From Billgrantia bachuensis (GTDB lineage Bacteria; Pseudomonadota; Gammaproteobacteria; Pseudomonadales; Halomonadaceae): a stretch of 64,000 bases of DNA. A program made the translations under genes and the position numbers. The stretch covers positions 18,563 through 82,562 of the forward strand of contig NZ_JAAQTO010000024.1 in assembly GCF_011742165.1 (NCBI RefSeq). Reading direction: 5' to 3'. Positions within the stretch are counted from its first letter, which is position 1. Each line of letters opens with the position of its first letter. Of the stretch, positions 48,702 to 58,449 are shown piece after piece. A model generated the notes under the pieces. It saw only the letters and a list, made by a program, of their open reading frames with translations. It made no database searches and was not told where the DNA came from.

Positions 48702-50075
48702 ATGAAGATCATCATCCTGGGCGCCGGCCAGGTCGGCGGAACGCTGGCCGAGCATCTGGCCCGCGAGGAGAATGACATCACGGTGGTGGATACCGACGGC
48801 GAACGGCTGCGCGAGCTGCATACCCGGCTCGACATCCGCACCGTGGTGGGCCCCGCCTCCTATCCTGTGGTATTGCGCCAGGCCGGCTGCGAAGACGCCG
48901 ACATGCTGATCGCGGTGACCAGCCAGGACGAGGTCAACATGATCGCCTGCCAGGTCGCCCACACCCTGTTCCGCACGCCAACCAAGATCGCCCGCGTACG
49001 CGCCACCGCCTACCTCACCCGCAAGGGGCTGTTCGCCCATGAGGCGGTGCCCATCGACGTGCTGATCAGCCCCGAGCAGGTGGTCACCGACCATATTCGT
49101 CGCCTGATCGAGCATCCCGGCGCGCTGCAGGTGCTCGAGTTCGCCGGCGGCCTGGTGCAGCTGGTGGCAGTCAAGGCCTACTACGGTGGCCCGCTGGTGG
49201 GCCAGGATCTCGGCTTCCTGCGCCGCCACATGCCCAGCGTCGACACCCGGGTGGCGGCCATCTACCGGCGCAACCGCCCGATCATTCCTCGCGGCGACAC
49301 CGTGATCGAGGCCGACGACGAGGTATTCTTCATCGCCGCCCGGCGCGACATTCGCGCGGTGATGAGCGAGCTGCGCCGGGTCGACCGCGACTTTCGCCGG
49401 GTGATGATCGCCGGCGGCGGCAACATCGGCGAGCGCCTCGCCGAGCACCTCGAGCACAGCCACCAGGTCAAGATCATCGAGCATGGGCTCGAGCGCTGCA
49501 CCGTGCTCTCCGAGCGCCTCAATCGCACCGTGGTACTGCACGGCAGCGCCACCAACAAGCGCCTGCTGGAAGAAGAGAACATCGAGGACTGCGATATCTT
49601 CTGTGCCCTGACCAACGACGACGAGGTCAACATCATGTCGTCGATGCTGGCCAAACGCATGGGCGCCAAGAAGGTGCTGACACTGATCAACAACGCCGCC
49701 TACGTCGACCTGGTGCAGGGTGGCGAGATCGACATCGCCATCTCGCCGCAGCAGGCCACCATCGGCAGCCTGCTGACCCACGTGCGTCGCGGCGACATCG
49801 TCAACGTGCACTCGCTGCGCCGTGGTGCGGCGGAGGCGATCGAGGCGATTGCCCACGGCGACACCCAATCGTCCAAGGTGGTGGGGCGGGCCATCGGCGA
49901 GATCGACCTGCCCCGCGGCACCACCATAGGCGCCATCGTGCGCGGCAAGGAGGTGCTGATCGCCCATGATGACGTAGTGGTGGAGTCCGGCGACCACCTG
50001 ATCCTGTTCGTCATCGACAAGCGCCGCATCCGCGATGTCGAGCGCCTGTTCCAGGTCGGGCTGACGTTCTTCTGA
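48702..50075 (+). CDS. trkA: Trk potassium uptake protein TrkA
   Basis: This 457-residue cytoplasmic regulator of the Trk channel has two RCK (NAD-binding TrkA-N plus TrkA-C) units. The first starts [19 protein letters not shown]; the second contains [18 protein letters not shown] near residue 235. TrkA gates TrkH in response to nucleotides. The pair is important for potassium accumulation under salt stress, which fits a halophilic host. trkH follows 43 bp downstream. Confidence 0.97.
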   Translation: MKIIILGAGQVGGTLAEHLAREENDITVVDTDGERLRELHTRLDIRTVVGPASYPVVLRQAGCEDADMLIAVTSQDEVNMIACQVAHTLFRTPTKIARVRATAYLTRKGLFAHEAVPIDVLISPEQVVTDHIRRLIEHPGALQVLEFAGGLVQLVAVKAYYGGPLVGQDLGFLRRHMPSVDTRVAAIYRRNRPIIPRGDTVIEADDEVFFIAARRDIRAVMSELRRVDRDFRRVMIAGGGNIGERLAEHLEHSHQVKIIEHGLERCTVLSERLNRTVVLHGSATNKRLLEEENIEDCDIFCALTNDDEVNIMSSMLAKRMGAKKVLTLINNAAYVDLVQGGEIDIAISPQQATIGSLLTHVRRGDIVNVHSLRRGAAEAIEAIAHGDTQSSKVVGRAIGEIDLPRGTTIGAIVRGKEVLIAHDDVVVESGDHLILFVIDKRRIRDVERLFQVGLTFF

Positions 50076-50118
50076 TGGCGGGCTCGACGACATCCCGCGA
50101 CGCAGGGAACGCCGCCCG

Positions 50119-51567
50119 ATGAGTCTGCGCGTCATCCTTCGCATCCTCGGCCTGTTGCTGATGATGTTCAGCCTGACCATGATGCCGCCGATCCTGGTTT
50201 CGCTGCTGTTCGGCGACGGCCAGTGGCAAGCCTTCAGCATCGCCATTGTGATCACCGTGGTGACCGGCTTGGTGATTTACCTGCCCAACCGCCGCGCCCA
50301 CAAGGAACTGCGTACCCGCGACGGCTTCCTCATCGCCGCGCTGTTCTGGAGCGTACTCGGGCTGTTCGGCTCGCTGCCGCTGATGCTCACCGGAGATGCC
50401 GCGCTGATGCCCACCGACGCGGTATTCGAGTCGTTCTCGGGGCTGACCACCACTGGCGCCACCGTGATCACCGGCATCGAATTCCTGCCTAAATCGGTTC
50501 TCTATTATCGTCAGCAACTGCAGTGGCTCGGCGGCATGGGGATCGTGGTGCTGGCGGTGGCAATCCTGCCGACCCTCGGGGTCGGCGGCATGGCGCTCTA
50601 CCGCACCGAGATCCCCGGGCCGTTGAAGGATTCCAAACTGACCCCGCGCATCACCGAGACGGCCAAGGCACTCTGGTACATCTATGCCGCGCTGACACTG
50701 ACCTGCTTCCTGGCCTACATGGCCGCTGGGATGGACTGGTTCGATGCCCTGGGTCACAGCTTCTCCACCGTAGCCATCGGCGGTTTCTCCACTTATGACG
50801 CCAGCATCGGCCACTTCGACAGTGTCCTGATCGAGCTGATCTGCATTTTCTTCCTGGTCATCTCGGCCATGAGCTTCAGCCTGCACTTCCTGGCATGGAG
50901 GGGCAGGCAGCTCAGCCACTACCTGCTTGACCCCGAGGCGCGCTTTCTGCTGATATTCCTGTCCGGGCTCGCCCTCATCGCCGTGGTCTCGCTGTGGCTT
51001 ACCGGCACCTACGACACCGAGCGCGGGTTGCGCCATGGGCTGTTCCAGGCGGTTTCGGTCGCCACCACTGCCGGCTTCGGCGTGGATGACTTCTCGGCCT
51101 GGCCGGGTGCGCTGCCCTTCCTGTTGTTCATGGCTGCCTTCGTCGGCGGCTGCTCCGGCTCAACCGGCGGCGGCATGAAGGTGATCCGCATCATCCTGAT
51201 CCTCAAGCAGGGCATGCGCGAAGTGATGCGCCTGATCCATCCCAGCGCGGTGATCGCGGTGAAGGTGGGCAAGGTGAGCGTGCCCGACGGTATCGCCCAG
51301 GCGGTATGGGGCTTCTTCTCGGCCTACCTGATGCTGTTCTTCCTGATGCTGGTGGGCGTCATGGCCACTGGAGTCGACCAGGTCACCGCCTGGTCGACGG
51401 TAGCCTCTTCCCTCAACAATCTGGGCCCCGCCCTCGGCGAGGCTTCGGAAAACTATGGCGAACTACCCCAGCTCACCAAATGGATCCTGGTGGTGGCGAT
51501 GCTGCTCGGCCGCCTGGAGATCTTCACCGTACTGGTGCTGTTCACCCCCGCTTTCTGGAAAAAATGA
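50119..51567 (+). CDS. trkH: Trk potassium uptake channel TrkH/TrkG
   Basis: This 482-residue inner-membrane potassium channel has four pore-loop units: FESFSGLTTTGATVITG, HSFSTVAIGGFSTYDAS, QAVSVATTAGFGVDDFS and TVASSLNNLGPALG, each with a selectivity-type Gly. Ten or more hydrophobic segments are visible. It probably forms the channel with TrkA from the adjacent gene. Confidence 0.97.
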   Translation: MSLRVILRILGLLLMMFSLTMMPPILVSLLFGDGQWQAFSIAIVITVVTGLVIYLPNRRAHKELRTRDGFLIAALFWSVLGLFGSLPLMLTGDAALMPTDAVFESFSGLTTTGATVITGIEFLPKSVLYYRQQLQWLGGMGIVVLAVAILPTLGVGGMALYRTEIPGPLKDSKLTPRITETAKALWYIYAALTLTCFLAYMAAGMDWFDALGHSFSTVAIGGFSTYDASIGHFDSVLIELICIFFLVISAMSFSLHFLAWRGRQLSHYLLDPEARFLLIFLSGLALIAVVSLWLTGTYDTERGLRHGLFQAVSVATTAGFGVDDFSAWPGALPFLLFMAAFVGGCSGSTGGGMKVIRIILILKQGMREVMRLIHPSAVIAVKVGKVSVPDGIAQAVWGFFSAYLMLFFLMLVGVMATGVDQVTAWSTVASSLNNLGPALGEASENYGELPQLTKWILVVAMLLGRLEIFTVLVLFTPAFWKK

Positions 51568-51645
51568 CGCCTGGCTATCGCCGGGTTGGTGCACCGCCCG
51601 GCTTCGTGGATAATCGGCTCTTCACCCCTTGCAACCCGAGCGTTC

Positions 51646-52890
51646 ATGACCGACTCCCAGGACTCCGTGACAGAGCCTCGCCAGGACGGCGCTTTCAGCG
51701 GCCCCCATCAAGTCGTCGAAGTGGGCGAGACCCGCTACACCCTGCTGGGCACCGCTCACGTCTCGGCCGAGAGCGCCGATGACGTACGCCGGCTGATACG
51801 CTCCGGCGAGTTCGATGCCGTGGCCATCGAGCTGTGTGACGCACGCCACCACAATCTCAGTAATCCGGATGCCTTGGCCCAGCAGGACCTGTTCGAGATA
51901 TTCCGCCGGGGCAAGGCCGGCATGGTCGCGGCCAACCTGGCACTCGGGGCGTTCCAGCAGCGGGTTGCCGAGCAGTCCGGCATCGAACCCGGCGCCGAGA
52001 TGCGCGCCGCCCTGGAGGAGGCGCGCAACCACGACCTGCCGCTGTTGTTGATCGACCGTGACGTGGGGGTCACGCTCAAGCGCATCTACGGCAACGTGCC
52101 GTGGTGGCAACGCATGTCCTTGTTCACCGGCCTGCTGGGCAGCGTAATGTCACGCCAGGAGATCAAGCCCGAGGAGATCGAGCGCCTCAAGGAGGGCGAT
52201 GTACTGGAGTCGACGTTCAGCGAGTTCGCCGCCGAATCCGAGACGCTCTATACGCCGCTCATCTCGGAGCGTGATCGCTACATGGTGCTGCGCCTGGCGG
52301 AGCAGGCCCCACCCGGACGCTACCGTAACGTGCTGGTGGTGATCGGCGCCGGGCACATGAAAGGCATGGTCGAGCATTTCGGCGCCCCCCTGCCCGCCGA
52401 ACCCGAAGTCGAGCGCCAACTCCTGGAAGCCACCCCGCCGCCCTCGAAACTGTGGCGCGCACTGCCGTGGCTGATCACGGCACTGGTGCTGACCGGTTTC
52501 GCCATCGGCTTCTCGCGCAACACCGACCTCGGCTGGCAGCTGGTCGTCGAGTGGTTCCTGATCAATGGCGTGCTCTCTGGGGTTGCCACGCTGGCCGCCC
52601 TGGCCCACCCGATCACCGTCGTGGCCACCATGTTCGCCGCCCCGCTCACCTCGCTCAATCCCACCATTGGTGCCGGCTTCGTTGCTGCCGGGGTCGAGCT
52701 ATGGCTGCGCAAGCCGAAGGTGCGTGACTTCTCGATGCTGCGCCACGACGTCACCGAGCTAAAGGGCTGGTGGCGCAACCGTGTCTCGCGCACGCTGCTG
52801 GTGTTCCTGTTCGCCACCCTGGGCTCCGCCGCCGGTACCTGGATCGCCGGCTTCCGTATCGCCGGGGCATTGCTGGGGACCGCCACCTAG
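51646..52890 (+). CDS. TraB/PrgY-family membrane protein
   Basis: This 414-residue protein has the TraB/GumN-like N-terminal domain with RYTLLGTAHVSAESADDVRRLI, VAIELCDARH and VVIGAGHMKGMVEHF (the conserved GTAH and GAGH His motifs). Three or four C-terminal transmembrane helices follow (from about residue 270). In Enterococcus PrgY reduces pheromone activity; the bacterial chromosomal members have no firm role and a proteolytic function is only proposed. The start at 51646 removes a non-conserved extension. Confidence 0.88.
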   Translation: MTDSQDSVTEPRQDGAFSGPHQVVEVGETRYTLLGTAHVSAESADDVRRLIRSGEFDAVAIELCDARHHNLSNPDALAQQDLFEIFRRGKAGMVAANLALGAFQQRVAEQSGIEPGAEMRAALEEARNHDLPLLLIDRDVGVTLKRIYGNVPWWQRMSLFTGLLGSVMSRQEIKPEEIERLKEGDVLESTFSEFAAESETLYTPLISERDRYMVLRLAEQAPPGRYRNVLVVIGAGHMKGMVEHFGAPLPAEPEVERQLLEATPPPSKLWRALPWLITALVLTGFAIGFSRNTDLGWQLVVEWFLINGVLSGVATLAALAHPITVVATMFAAPLTSLNPTIGAGFVAAGVELWLRKPKVRDFSMLRHDVTELKGWWRNRVSRTLLVFLFATLGSAAGTWIAGFRIAGALLGTAT

Positions 52891-52892
52891 GT

Positions 52893-53318
52893 TCAAGCCC
52901 CCTCGCCGGCCTGACCTTCCCCCGGGTCGCTTCGCTCGGCCCGGGAAAAGGCTTCAATGACCTGAGCCACCACCTTGCGCCGTTCCACCGGCAGGGCCAG
53001 ATAGCGCTGCAGCACGCGGCGTTCCTCGGCGCTGACCGAAGCGTCCCAGGTACCGCGCGGCTCGCTCACTCGATAGCCGCCGCCCTCACCGAAGCGCAGC
53101 GTCTGGGGCTCGACCCCGAGCCACTCGGCCAGCACTTGCAGCTTCTCCTGTTGCGGCAGGGTTTCCCCGCACAGCCAACGCCGCACGCCCTGCAGCGTGA
53201 CGGGTTTTCCCCAATAGCGCAGGTTGAATTCCCGCTCGAGTACGGCAGGGCGCGGTTCGTAGCCGGCAGCGCGCATGGCCGCGGCCAACCGCTCGGCGAA
53301 GGCAATCTTCTCATTCAT
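52893..53318 (-). CDS. Helix-turn-helix transcriptional regulator
   Basis: This is a 141-residue protein. The N-terminal half (about 5-80) is a divergent lambda-repressor-like fold: FAERLAAAMRAAGYEPRPAVLEREFNLRYWGKPVTLQGVRRWLCGETLPQQEKLQVLAEWLGV. The second half is a short helical region (about 92-125) and an acidic tail. Similar chromosomal regulators exist in Pseudomonas and relatives; targets are unknown. Divergent from the diguanylate cyclase gene, with a palindrome between them. Confidence 0.75.
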   Translation of the reverse strand: MNEKIAFAERLAAAMRAAGYEPRPAVLEREFNLRYWGKPVTLQGVRRWLCGETLPQQEKLQVLAEWLGVEPQTLRFGEGGGYRVSEPRGTWDASVSAEERRVLQRYLALPVERRKVVAQVIEAFSRAERSDPGEGQAGEGA

Positions 53319-53354
53319 CGAAGGAATGTGCCGCGCACGCCGCCCTCCCAGTTA

Positions 53355-53364
53355 AACTGCAGTT
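53355..53364. promoter_or_regulatory. Palindrome AACTGCAGTT between divergent genes
   Basis: AACTGCAGTT is a perfect 10-bp palindrome. It lies within a larger near-symmetric AT-rich segment (GTTAA at 53351 and TTTAAC near 53370), 37 bp upstream of the HTH regulator. It may be its autoregulatory operator. Confidence 0.3.
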
Positions 53365-53496
53365 GATATTTAACGACAACAAATGGTTTACTTTCGCCAT
53401 GCCAGATACCCTCATGGTCATGCCGGCCAGCCCGGATGACATGCGACAGGGAAGACGGCAGCCCCCTCGCTGCTGGGACATCACAAGGAAACCGCC

Positions 53497-54936
53497 ATGA
53501 CGGACCCGCTTGATAGGGAACTCGCTGCGGGCCTCTGCCCGTCTGCGCTGCCCATCGACGATGCGGTACAGCCGCACGGCTGCCTCATCGCTTTTGACCA
53601 CGATTGGCAAGGCGTGAGCCTGGTCAGCGCCAATCTTTATCGCTTCTTCGGCCTGCTACCCTCCGAAGCGCTCGGGCGGCCTCCCGAAGACGTGTTGGGT
53701 GCCGATATCGCCATGGCCCTGGCGACGGCTTTGACCAGAGGTGCGCCGGGCATGACGATTCGCCCGGGCCGGAGGGACGCCTCTGGCCAAGGGGAAACCG
53801 ATTCGCCCCCTCTTTACGTCTCCGCCCACATGACCGGACAGCACGTGATCCTCGAAGCGGAGCCCCTGGCGGAGGAGAGCCATGAGTTGCCGGGGATCGG
53901 TTGCGCGTGGGGAGCGCGCCTCGCCCGTGCCAGCAGCGTAAACGAGCTCCATGCTCAATTGTTGCGCGCACTGTACGCACTGACCGGCTTTGACTCCTGT
54001 ACCCTCGAGCATGGCGGACACAGCCTCCCACAGGGCAACGAAGGCACTCGTTCCGAGCCTTTCCCCAGTGCCGCGGATGGCTGCGTCAACCCATCGCTAA
54101 TGCTGGTCGACGGCCAGGCGGAGCCGATCGAACTGCTCGCGGTGCCGGGCCCGCTTCCCGACCTATCGCCCTGCCCGCTATGCCAGCCGTCGCCGGCGCT
54201 GCACGCCTGGCTGTGCAGCCGCTGGGCCCGCGCGGCACTCATCCTCGAACTCTGCGAGACGCTCCCGGACCGGAGCCTGGTGATATGTCGCAATCGACAG
54301 CCTCGTCATCTCGCCCCACCCTTGCGCCAGCTGCTCCAGCAACTCGTCCAACTGGCCGCGCTACGCGGCGCCCTGCTTCGCGAAAAGCAGGAAACCCAGC
54401 ACCGCTACCGCCTGCTGCACGAGCGCAACACCAAGCTCCAGTGGTTGGCGTATACCGATCCGTTGACCCAGGTGGCAAACCGTCACCGCATCGAACAGGT
54501 GCTCGAAGCCGAGCTGGCACTGGCCAGCCGGAACGGCTCCCCCTTGGCACTGCTGCTGTTCGATGTCGACCATTTCAAACCGATCAACGATACCCATGGC
54601 CACGAGGTGGGCGACCGGGTGCTGCATCGCGTGGCCCAGGAGGTCCAGTCGCAGCTGCGCGGCAGCGACCACCTGGGCCGCTGGGGTGGCGAGGAATTTG
54701 TCGCTGTCATCCCCGGATGCGACCTGGCCCAGGCGCAGGAACTGGCCTGGCGCCTTTGCCAAACCCTCGCCCAATGCCGTATCGATCCCGTGGTGTGTGT
54801 GACTGCCAGCTTCGGAGTTGCCGTTCACCGACCTGGCGACACCTCCCGCAAACTGGTGCAACGCGCCGATCTTGCCATGTACCGCGCCAAACGAGCGGGG
54901 CGTGCCTGTGTGCGAACACAGGAGAACGACGAGTAA
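53497..54936 (+). CDS. Phytochrome-like diguanylate cyclase (PAS-2, degenerate GAF, GGDEF)
   Basis: This is a 479-residue protein. Residues about 10-110 match the N-terminal PAS-2 domain of bacteriophytochromes, including Cys14 just before IDDAVQPHG, at the position of the biliverdin-binding Cys. Residues about 145-305 are GAF-like (HAQLLRALYALTGFD..., LHAWLCSRWARAALILELC, PRHLAPPLRQLLQQL), but the usual DIP motif and chromophore-contact residues are not recognisable, and no PHY domain follows. Residues about 320-475 form a GGDEF domain with active-site GGEEF, FDVDHFKPINDTHGHEVGD and ASFGVAV. It should make cyclic di-GMP; whether it senses light is doubtful. Confidence 0.8.
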   Translation: MTDPLDRELAAGLCPSALPIDDAVQPHGCLIAFDHDWQGVSLVSANLYRFFGLLPSEALGRPPEDVLGADIAMALATALTRGAPGMTIRPGRRDASGQGETDSPPLYVSAHMTGQHVILEAEPLAEESHELPGIGCAWGARLARASSVNELHAQLLRALYALTGFDSCTLEHGGHSLPQGNEGTRSEPFPSAADGCVNPSLMLVDGQAEPIELLAVPGPLPDLSPCPLCQPSPALHAWLCSRWARAALILELCETLPDRSLVICRNRQPRHLAPPLRQLLQQLVQLAALRGALLREKQETQHRYRLLHERNTKLQWLAYTDPLTQVANRHRIEQVLEAELALASRNGSPLALLLFDVDHFKPINDTHGHEVGDRVLHRVAQEVQSQLRGSDHLGRWGGEEFVAVIPGCDLAQAQELAWRLCQTLAQCRIDPVVCVTASFGVAVHRPGDTSRKLVQRADLAMYRAKRAGRACVRTQENDE

Positions 54937-54943
54937 CATCGCT

Positions 54944-55729
54944 TCATTCGGCGCGGTAGGCCAGCAGTCGCTGCATTGGCGCAGTGGTAGTCTCGATCTT
55001 CTCGTAGCGGCGGCTGGCGGCATAGCTGACGTTGAAGACATCGAAGTAGTCGTCCAGCACCTGGGCCGCCTCGACGTCTCCACTCTGGCGCAGCAGTTCT
55101 GCGGCAACCTCGGCGGTGCACAGGTGGGCTCGCGAGGCGGGCTTGCGCAGCTGGTAGCGAGTCAGTCGCGTGGTGGCCAGAGGCAGTACCGGCAGGCGGT
55201 CGAGATAAGGGCTCTTGCGGAAGATGCGCCGCGCCTGGCGCCAGGTGCCATCGAGCAGGATGAAAACCGGTATCCTCCCGCCCGCCTTGGCCTCGCCAAC
55301 GGCCTCGATGCCAACCACCCGCTCGGCATAGTCGGGCTGGTCGTCGGGGAAGATCACGAAGGGGGTGAAGCGCGGATCGTCGAGCAGCGCCACCAGCCGC
55401 GCGTCCGGCGTCGTACGGTACCAGGTGAAGACCTCGGTGGCGGGCAATACATCTCGGATCAGGCGCCCGGTATTGGTCGGCTTGAAATGCTCGAGCGGAT
55501 GGGTGATCAGCCACACTCGCGCCTCGCTCTCGGCGCTGGCCTGGTAGGGGCAGAGACAGTTCAACACCGGCAGTTGGCAGCCCGGGCAGCGCTCGGTGAA
55601 GCTGCCCCGCGCCTTGAACTCGCGCCTCGGCGGGCGGGGGGGCCCTGTCGCAGGGTCGCGCTCGGAAAGGTCGGCCTGGCAAGGCTCGTCCAGCATGATC
55701 ACGTATCCAGGGGGGGCGGCAGGGGCCAT
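54944..55729 (-). CDS. DTW-domain tRNA-uridine aminocarboxypropyltransferase
   Basis: This 261-residue protein of the TDD/DTW superfamily makes acp3U in tRNA in characterised members (E. coli TapT/YfiP). It has the Cys-rich start CPGCQLPVLNCLC, then LITHPLEHFKPTNTGRLI, the signature ILLDGTWRQARRIF (DxTW) and LRKPASRAHLCTAEVAAELL. The exact paralogue (TapT or a TDD2 relative) is not certain. Confidence 0.88.
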   Translation of the reverse strand: MAPAAPPGYVIMLDEPCQADLSERDPATGPPRPPRREFKARGSFTERCPGCQLPVLNCLCPYQASAESEARVWLITHPLEHFKPTNTGRLIRDVLPATEVFTWYRTTPDARLVALLDDPRFTPFVIFPDDQPDYAERVVGIEAVGEAKAGGRIPVFILLDGTWRQARRIFRKSPYLDRLPVLPLATTRLTRYQLRKPASRAHLCTAEVAAELLRQSGDVEAAQVLDDYFDVFNVSYAASRRYEKIETTTAPMQRLLAYRAE

Positions 55730-55749
55730 ATTCTAGCACGCCCTGCCCT

Positions 55750-56484
55750 TCAGCCAACCAGGGTTTGCGGCACCCATAGCCTCCCTTCCCGCTGCCAGTG
55801 TCGCACCAGGGCCGGCACCCCCTTGCCGGCGGGCAGGCTGATGCGGGTCACCCCCGGCGGTGCCAGCGCTTCGGCTTCGGGATCCACCAGCACGCTGGGA
55901 GCATCCCGCGGCGTAAGTTCGAGCAGCGAGGCGGCCGGCATCACCGCCAGCGAGGTCCCCACTACCAGTAGCAGGTCCGCCTCGCCGACGATCTCGCAGG
56001 CATCCGGAAAATGCGGCACTGCCTCGCCGAACCACACCACGTCGGGGCGAAGCTGGCTGCCCTTGTCGCAGATATCACCCAGCGCGATCCCGCCGCGTGG
56101 CAGCGGGTACTGCATGCGAGCATCCACCGTGGAGCGCGCCTTGAGGATCTCGCCGTGCAAGTGCAGCACGCTGCGCGAGCCGGCGCGCTCATGCAGGTCA
56201 TCGATGTTCTGGGTGATGATGCTGACGCGAAAGCCCTGCTGCTCCAGCGCCGCAAACGCCTTGTGGGCGGCGTTGGGACGCGCCCGGCGAACCTGCTCGC
56301 GGCGCAGGTTGTAGAACTGCAGCACGCGGGCGGGATCGCGCCGCCAAGCTTCGGGCGTGGCGACCTCCTCGATGGGGTGCTCGGCCCACAGGCCATCGCC
56401 GGCGCGAAAGGTCTGGATGCCGCTTTCGGCGCTGATGCCCGAACCGGTGAAGACCACCAGGTGGGGTCGCCTGTCGTCTGCCAT
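55750..56484 (-). CDS. SIR2-family NAD-dependent protein deacylase (CobB-like, no zinc Cys)
   Basis: This 244-residue sirtuin has VVFTGSGISAESGIQTFR, ITQNIDDLHERAGS, the catalytic His in VLHLHGEI, DVVWFGEAVP and LLVVGTSLAVMPAA. The four zinc-binding Cys expected between HLHGEI and WFGE are missing (only one Cys, in GDICDKG), so it belongs to the zinc-less short sirtuin type. The start at 56484 has GAGGAG upstream. Confidence 0.88.
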   Translation of the reverse strand: MADDRRPHLVVFTGSGISAESGIQTFRAGDGLWAEHPIEEVATPEAWRRDPARVLQFYNLRREQVRRARPNAAHKAFAALEQQGFRVSIITQNIDDLHERAGSRSVLHLHGEILKARSTVDARMQYPLPRGGIALGDICDKGSQLRPDVVWFGEAVPHFPDACEIVGEADLLLVVGTSLAVMPAASLLELTPRDAPSVLVDPEAEALAPPGVTRISLPAGKGVPALVRHWQREGRLWVPQTLVG

Positions 56485-56518
56485 ACGTCTCCTCACGTCG
56501 TCGCACCGGGCCCCGGCG

Positions 56519-58264
56519 CTAGTAGACCAGGCCGTTCTCCTCGCTGGCGCTGAAGCGCTGCTTGTTACGATAGGGATAGACGTCGATCACGCGGCCGTCG
56601 ATGATCGCCCGTTGCAGTCCCTTCCAGTAGTCGGCATCGAACAGCTCCGGGTGCAAATGGTAGAAGAGCTTGCGCAACTTGAGGTCGGCGAACAGGAACG
56701 GTCCGAACTCCTCGGGGAAAATATCATTGGGTCCCACCGAGTACCAAGGCTCGCCGGACAGTTCCTGCTCCGGATACATCGGCTCGGGAATATGACGGAA
56801 GTTGCACTCGGTGAGATAGCACACCTCGTCATAGTCGTAGAAGATCACCCGCCCATGGCGGGTGACGCCGAAGTTCTTCAGCAGCATGTCGCCGGGGAAT
56901 ATGTTGGCCGCGGCCATCTGCTTGATGGCGTTACCGTAATCCTTGAGCACCGCCCGGCTCTCCTCCTCGCCGATCTGCTCCAGATAGAGATTGAGCGGGG
57001 TCATCATGCGCTCGGTATAGCAGTGCTTGATGATGACCTTGTCACCCCTGAGATACACGGTGGAAGGCGCCACCTCCAGCAAGTGTTCGAGGCATTCGGG
57101 CGAGAAATGATCCTGCCTGGCGATGAAGTTGGAGAACTCCTGGGTATCGGCCATGCGCCCGACCCGGTCGTGGCGCTTTACCAGCCGGTACTTCTCGCGC
57201 ACGGTGTCGTGGCTCATCTCCTTGGAGGGGTCGAAGCGATCCTTGATGATCTTGAACACGGTGCGAAACGAAGGCAGCACGAACACCGCCATGACCATGC
57301 CGCGCACGCCGGGGGCGATGATGAACTTGTCCTCGCGCTTGGCCACCTGACGGTTGAGCGCGCGGAAGAATTCGGTCTTGCCGTGCTTGAAGAAGCCGAT
57401 CGCCGAGTAGAGTTCGCCCTCCGGTTTATCGGGCATCAGCTGCTGCAGGTAATCGACGAACTCGCCCGGTACCTGTACCTCGACCTGGAAGTAGGCGCGG
57501 GTGAAGGAGAAGATGATCGAGACCTCGTCCGATTCGATCAGCACGGTATCCAGATGCAGCCCCTCGCCCTGCTCGTGCAGGATCGGCAGCACCAGCGGCA
57601 CCTGTACGCCATCGCCACGGACCCGTCCCACCAGGTAAGCCCCCTTGTTGCGGTAGAACACGCTCTTGAGCAGCTCGATCTCGGCGTCTGGCGCAGCGAG
57701 GATCGCCGGGGGCAGATGACCGCTCAGGAACTCGCCGCCCAGCCGCACGTCCCGCTCCAGATCCTCGAAGGGGGTCTCGAAGGGTGCCTCGGACAGCGCC
57801 CAGCGAATCGCCGCCTCCCAGTCGCCCTCAATGGGCCTGCGGCGGCAGGGTTCGAGCCCCGAATGGTGGGCTGCGGCGTCCCGCGAGCTGTAGACGAACA
57901 TCCAGTCGTTGCGAATGTGGCGATGGTGGAAGATCGAGCAGAACAGCGAGTTGAAGTAGGTCTCGGCCAGTTCGTAGTCGAGCCGTTCGCTGATCAGTTC
58001 GGCATAGTGATTGCGCGCCTCGCGCCAGCATTCGCAGTGAGTCAGATCGTCCTCGTCCAACGCTCGCTGCAACCGCCCCAAGGTTTCGCCGACCTTCTCC
58101 TCGTAGAGGTTGATGCGCTCGGCCGAGGCCTGCTGGGCCTCGCGCCAGGCGGCATCGCGAAAGCGCCGGCTGGCATCCGCGGTGATCTCCTTGAAGCGGG
58201 TACGATATTCGTCGAAACCATGCAGGATGGTGGCGGCGAGACGGTAGGCGGGGGAATGCTTCAT
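56519..58264 (-). CDS. aceK: Isocitrate dehydrogenase kinase/phosphatase
   Basis: This 581-residue bifunctional enzyme switches isocitrate dehydrogenase between TCA cycle and glyoxylate shunt. It has KGAYLVGRVRGDGVQVPLVLP, EFFRALNRQVAKREDKFIIAPGVRGMVMAVFVLPSF (kinase P-loop-like part), VIIKHCYTERMMTPLNLYL, GDMLLKNFGVTRHGRVIFYDYDEVCYLTECNFR. The start at 58264 gives MKHSPAYRLA, the family start. aceA and aceB are not nearby. Confidence 0.96.
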   Translation of the reverse strand: MKHSPAYRLAATILHGFDEYRTRFKEITADASRRFRDAAWREAQQASAERINLYEEKVGETLGRLQRALDEDDLTHCECWREARNHYAELISERLDYELAETYFNSLFCSIFHHRHIRNDWMFVYSSRDAAAHHSGLEPCRRRPIEGDWEAAIRWALSEAPFETPFEDLERDVRLGGEFLSGHLPPAILAAPDAEIELLKSVFYRNKGAYLVGRVRGDGVQVPLVLPILHEQGEGLHLDTVLIESDEVSIIFSFTRAYFQVEVQVPGEFVDYLQQLMPDKPEGELYSAIGFFKHGKTEFFRALNRQVAKREDKFIIAPGVRGMVMAVFVLPSFRTVFKIIKDRFDPSKEMSHDTVREKYRLVKRHDRVGRMADTQEFSNFIARQDHFSPECLEHLLEVAPSTVYLRGDKVIIKHCYTERMMTPLNLYLEQIGEEESRAVLKDYGNAIKQMAAANIFPGDMLLKNFGVTRHGRVIFYDYDEVCYLTECNFRHIPEPMYPEQELSGEPWYSVGPNDIFPEEFGPFLFADLKLRKLFYHLHPELFDADYWKGLQRAIIDGRVIDVYPYRNKQRFSASEENGLVY

Positions 58265-58449
58265 GGCGAACTCCGGGCAGCGTAGGCCACCAGCTTCGCC
58301 AATTCTCGCCGACAGCGCGAGCCGACCATGGTGGGGCGTGCTGTAGTTCGACGACACGACCGTCGTCACTCTTTCATCATCGAGCTGTCGTCGGACCGTC
58401 ATCCACGGCTGGCATCCTCGCTCTCAAGCTCCCAGGCAGCGAGGATGCC

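Noticed and set aside
57123..58285. Plus-strand open frames opposite aceK
   Set aside because: Shadows of aceK; the minus-strand protein matches the family over its full length.
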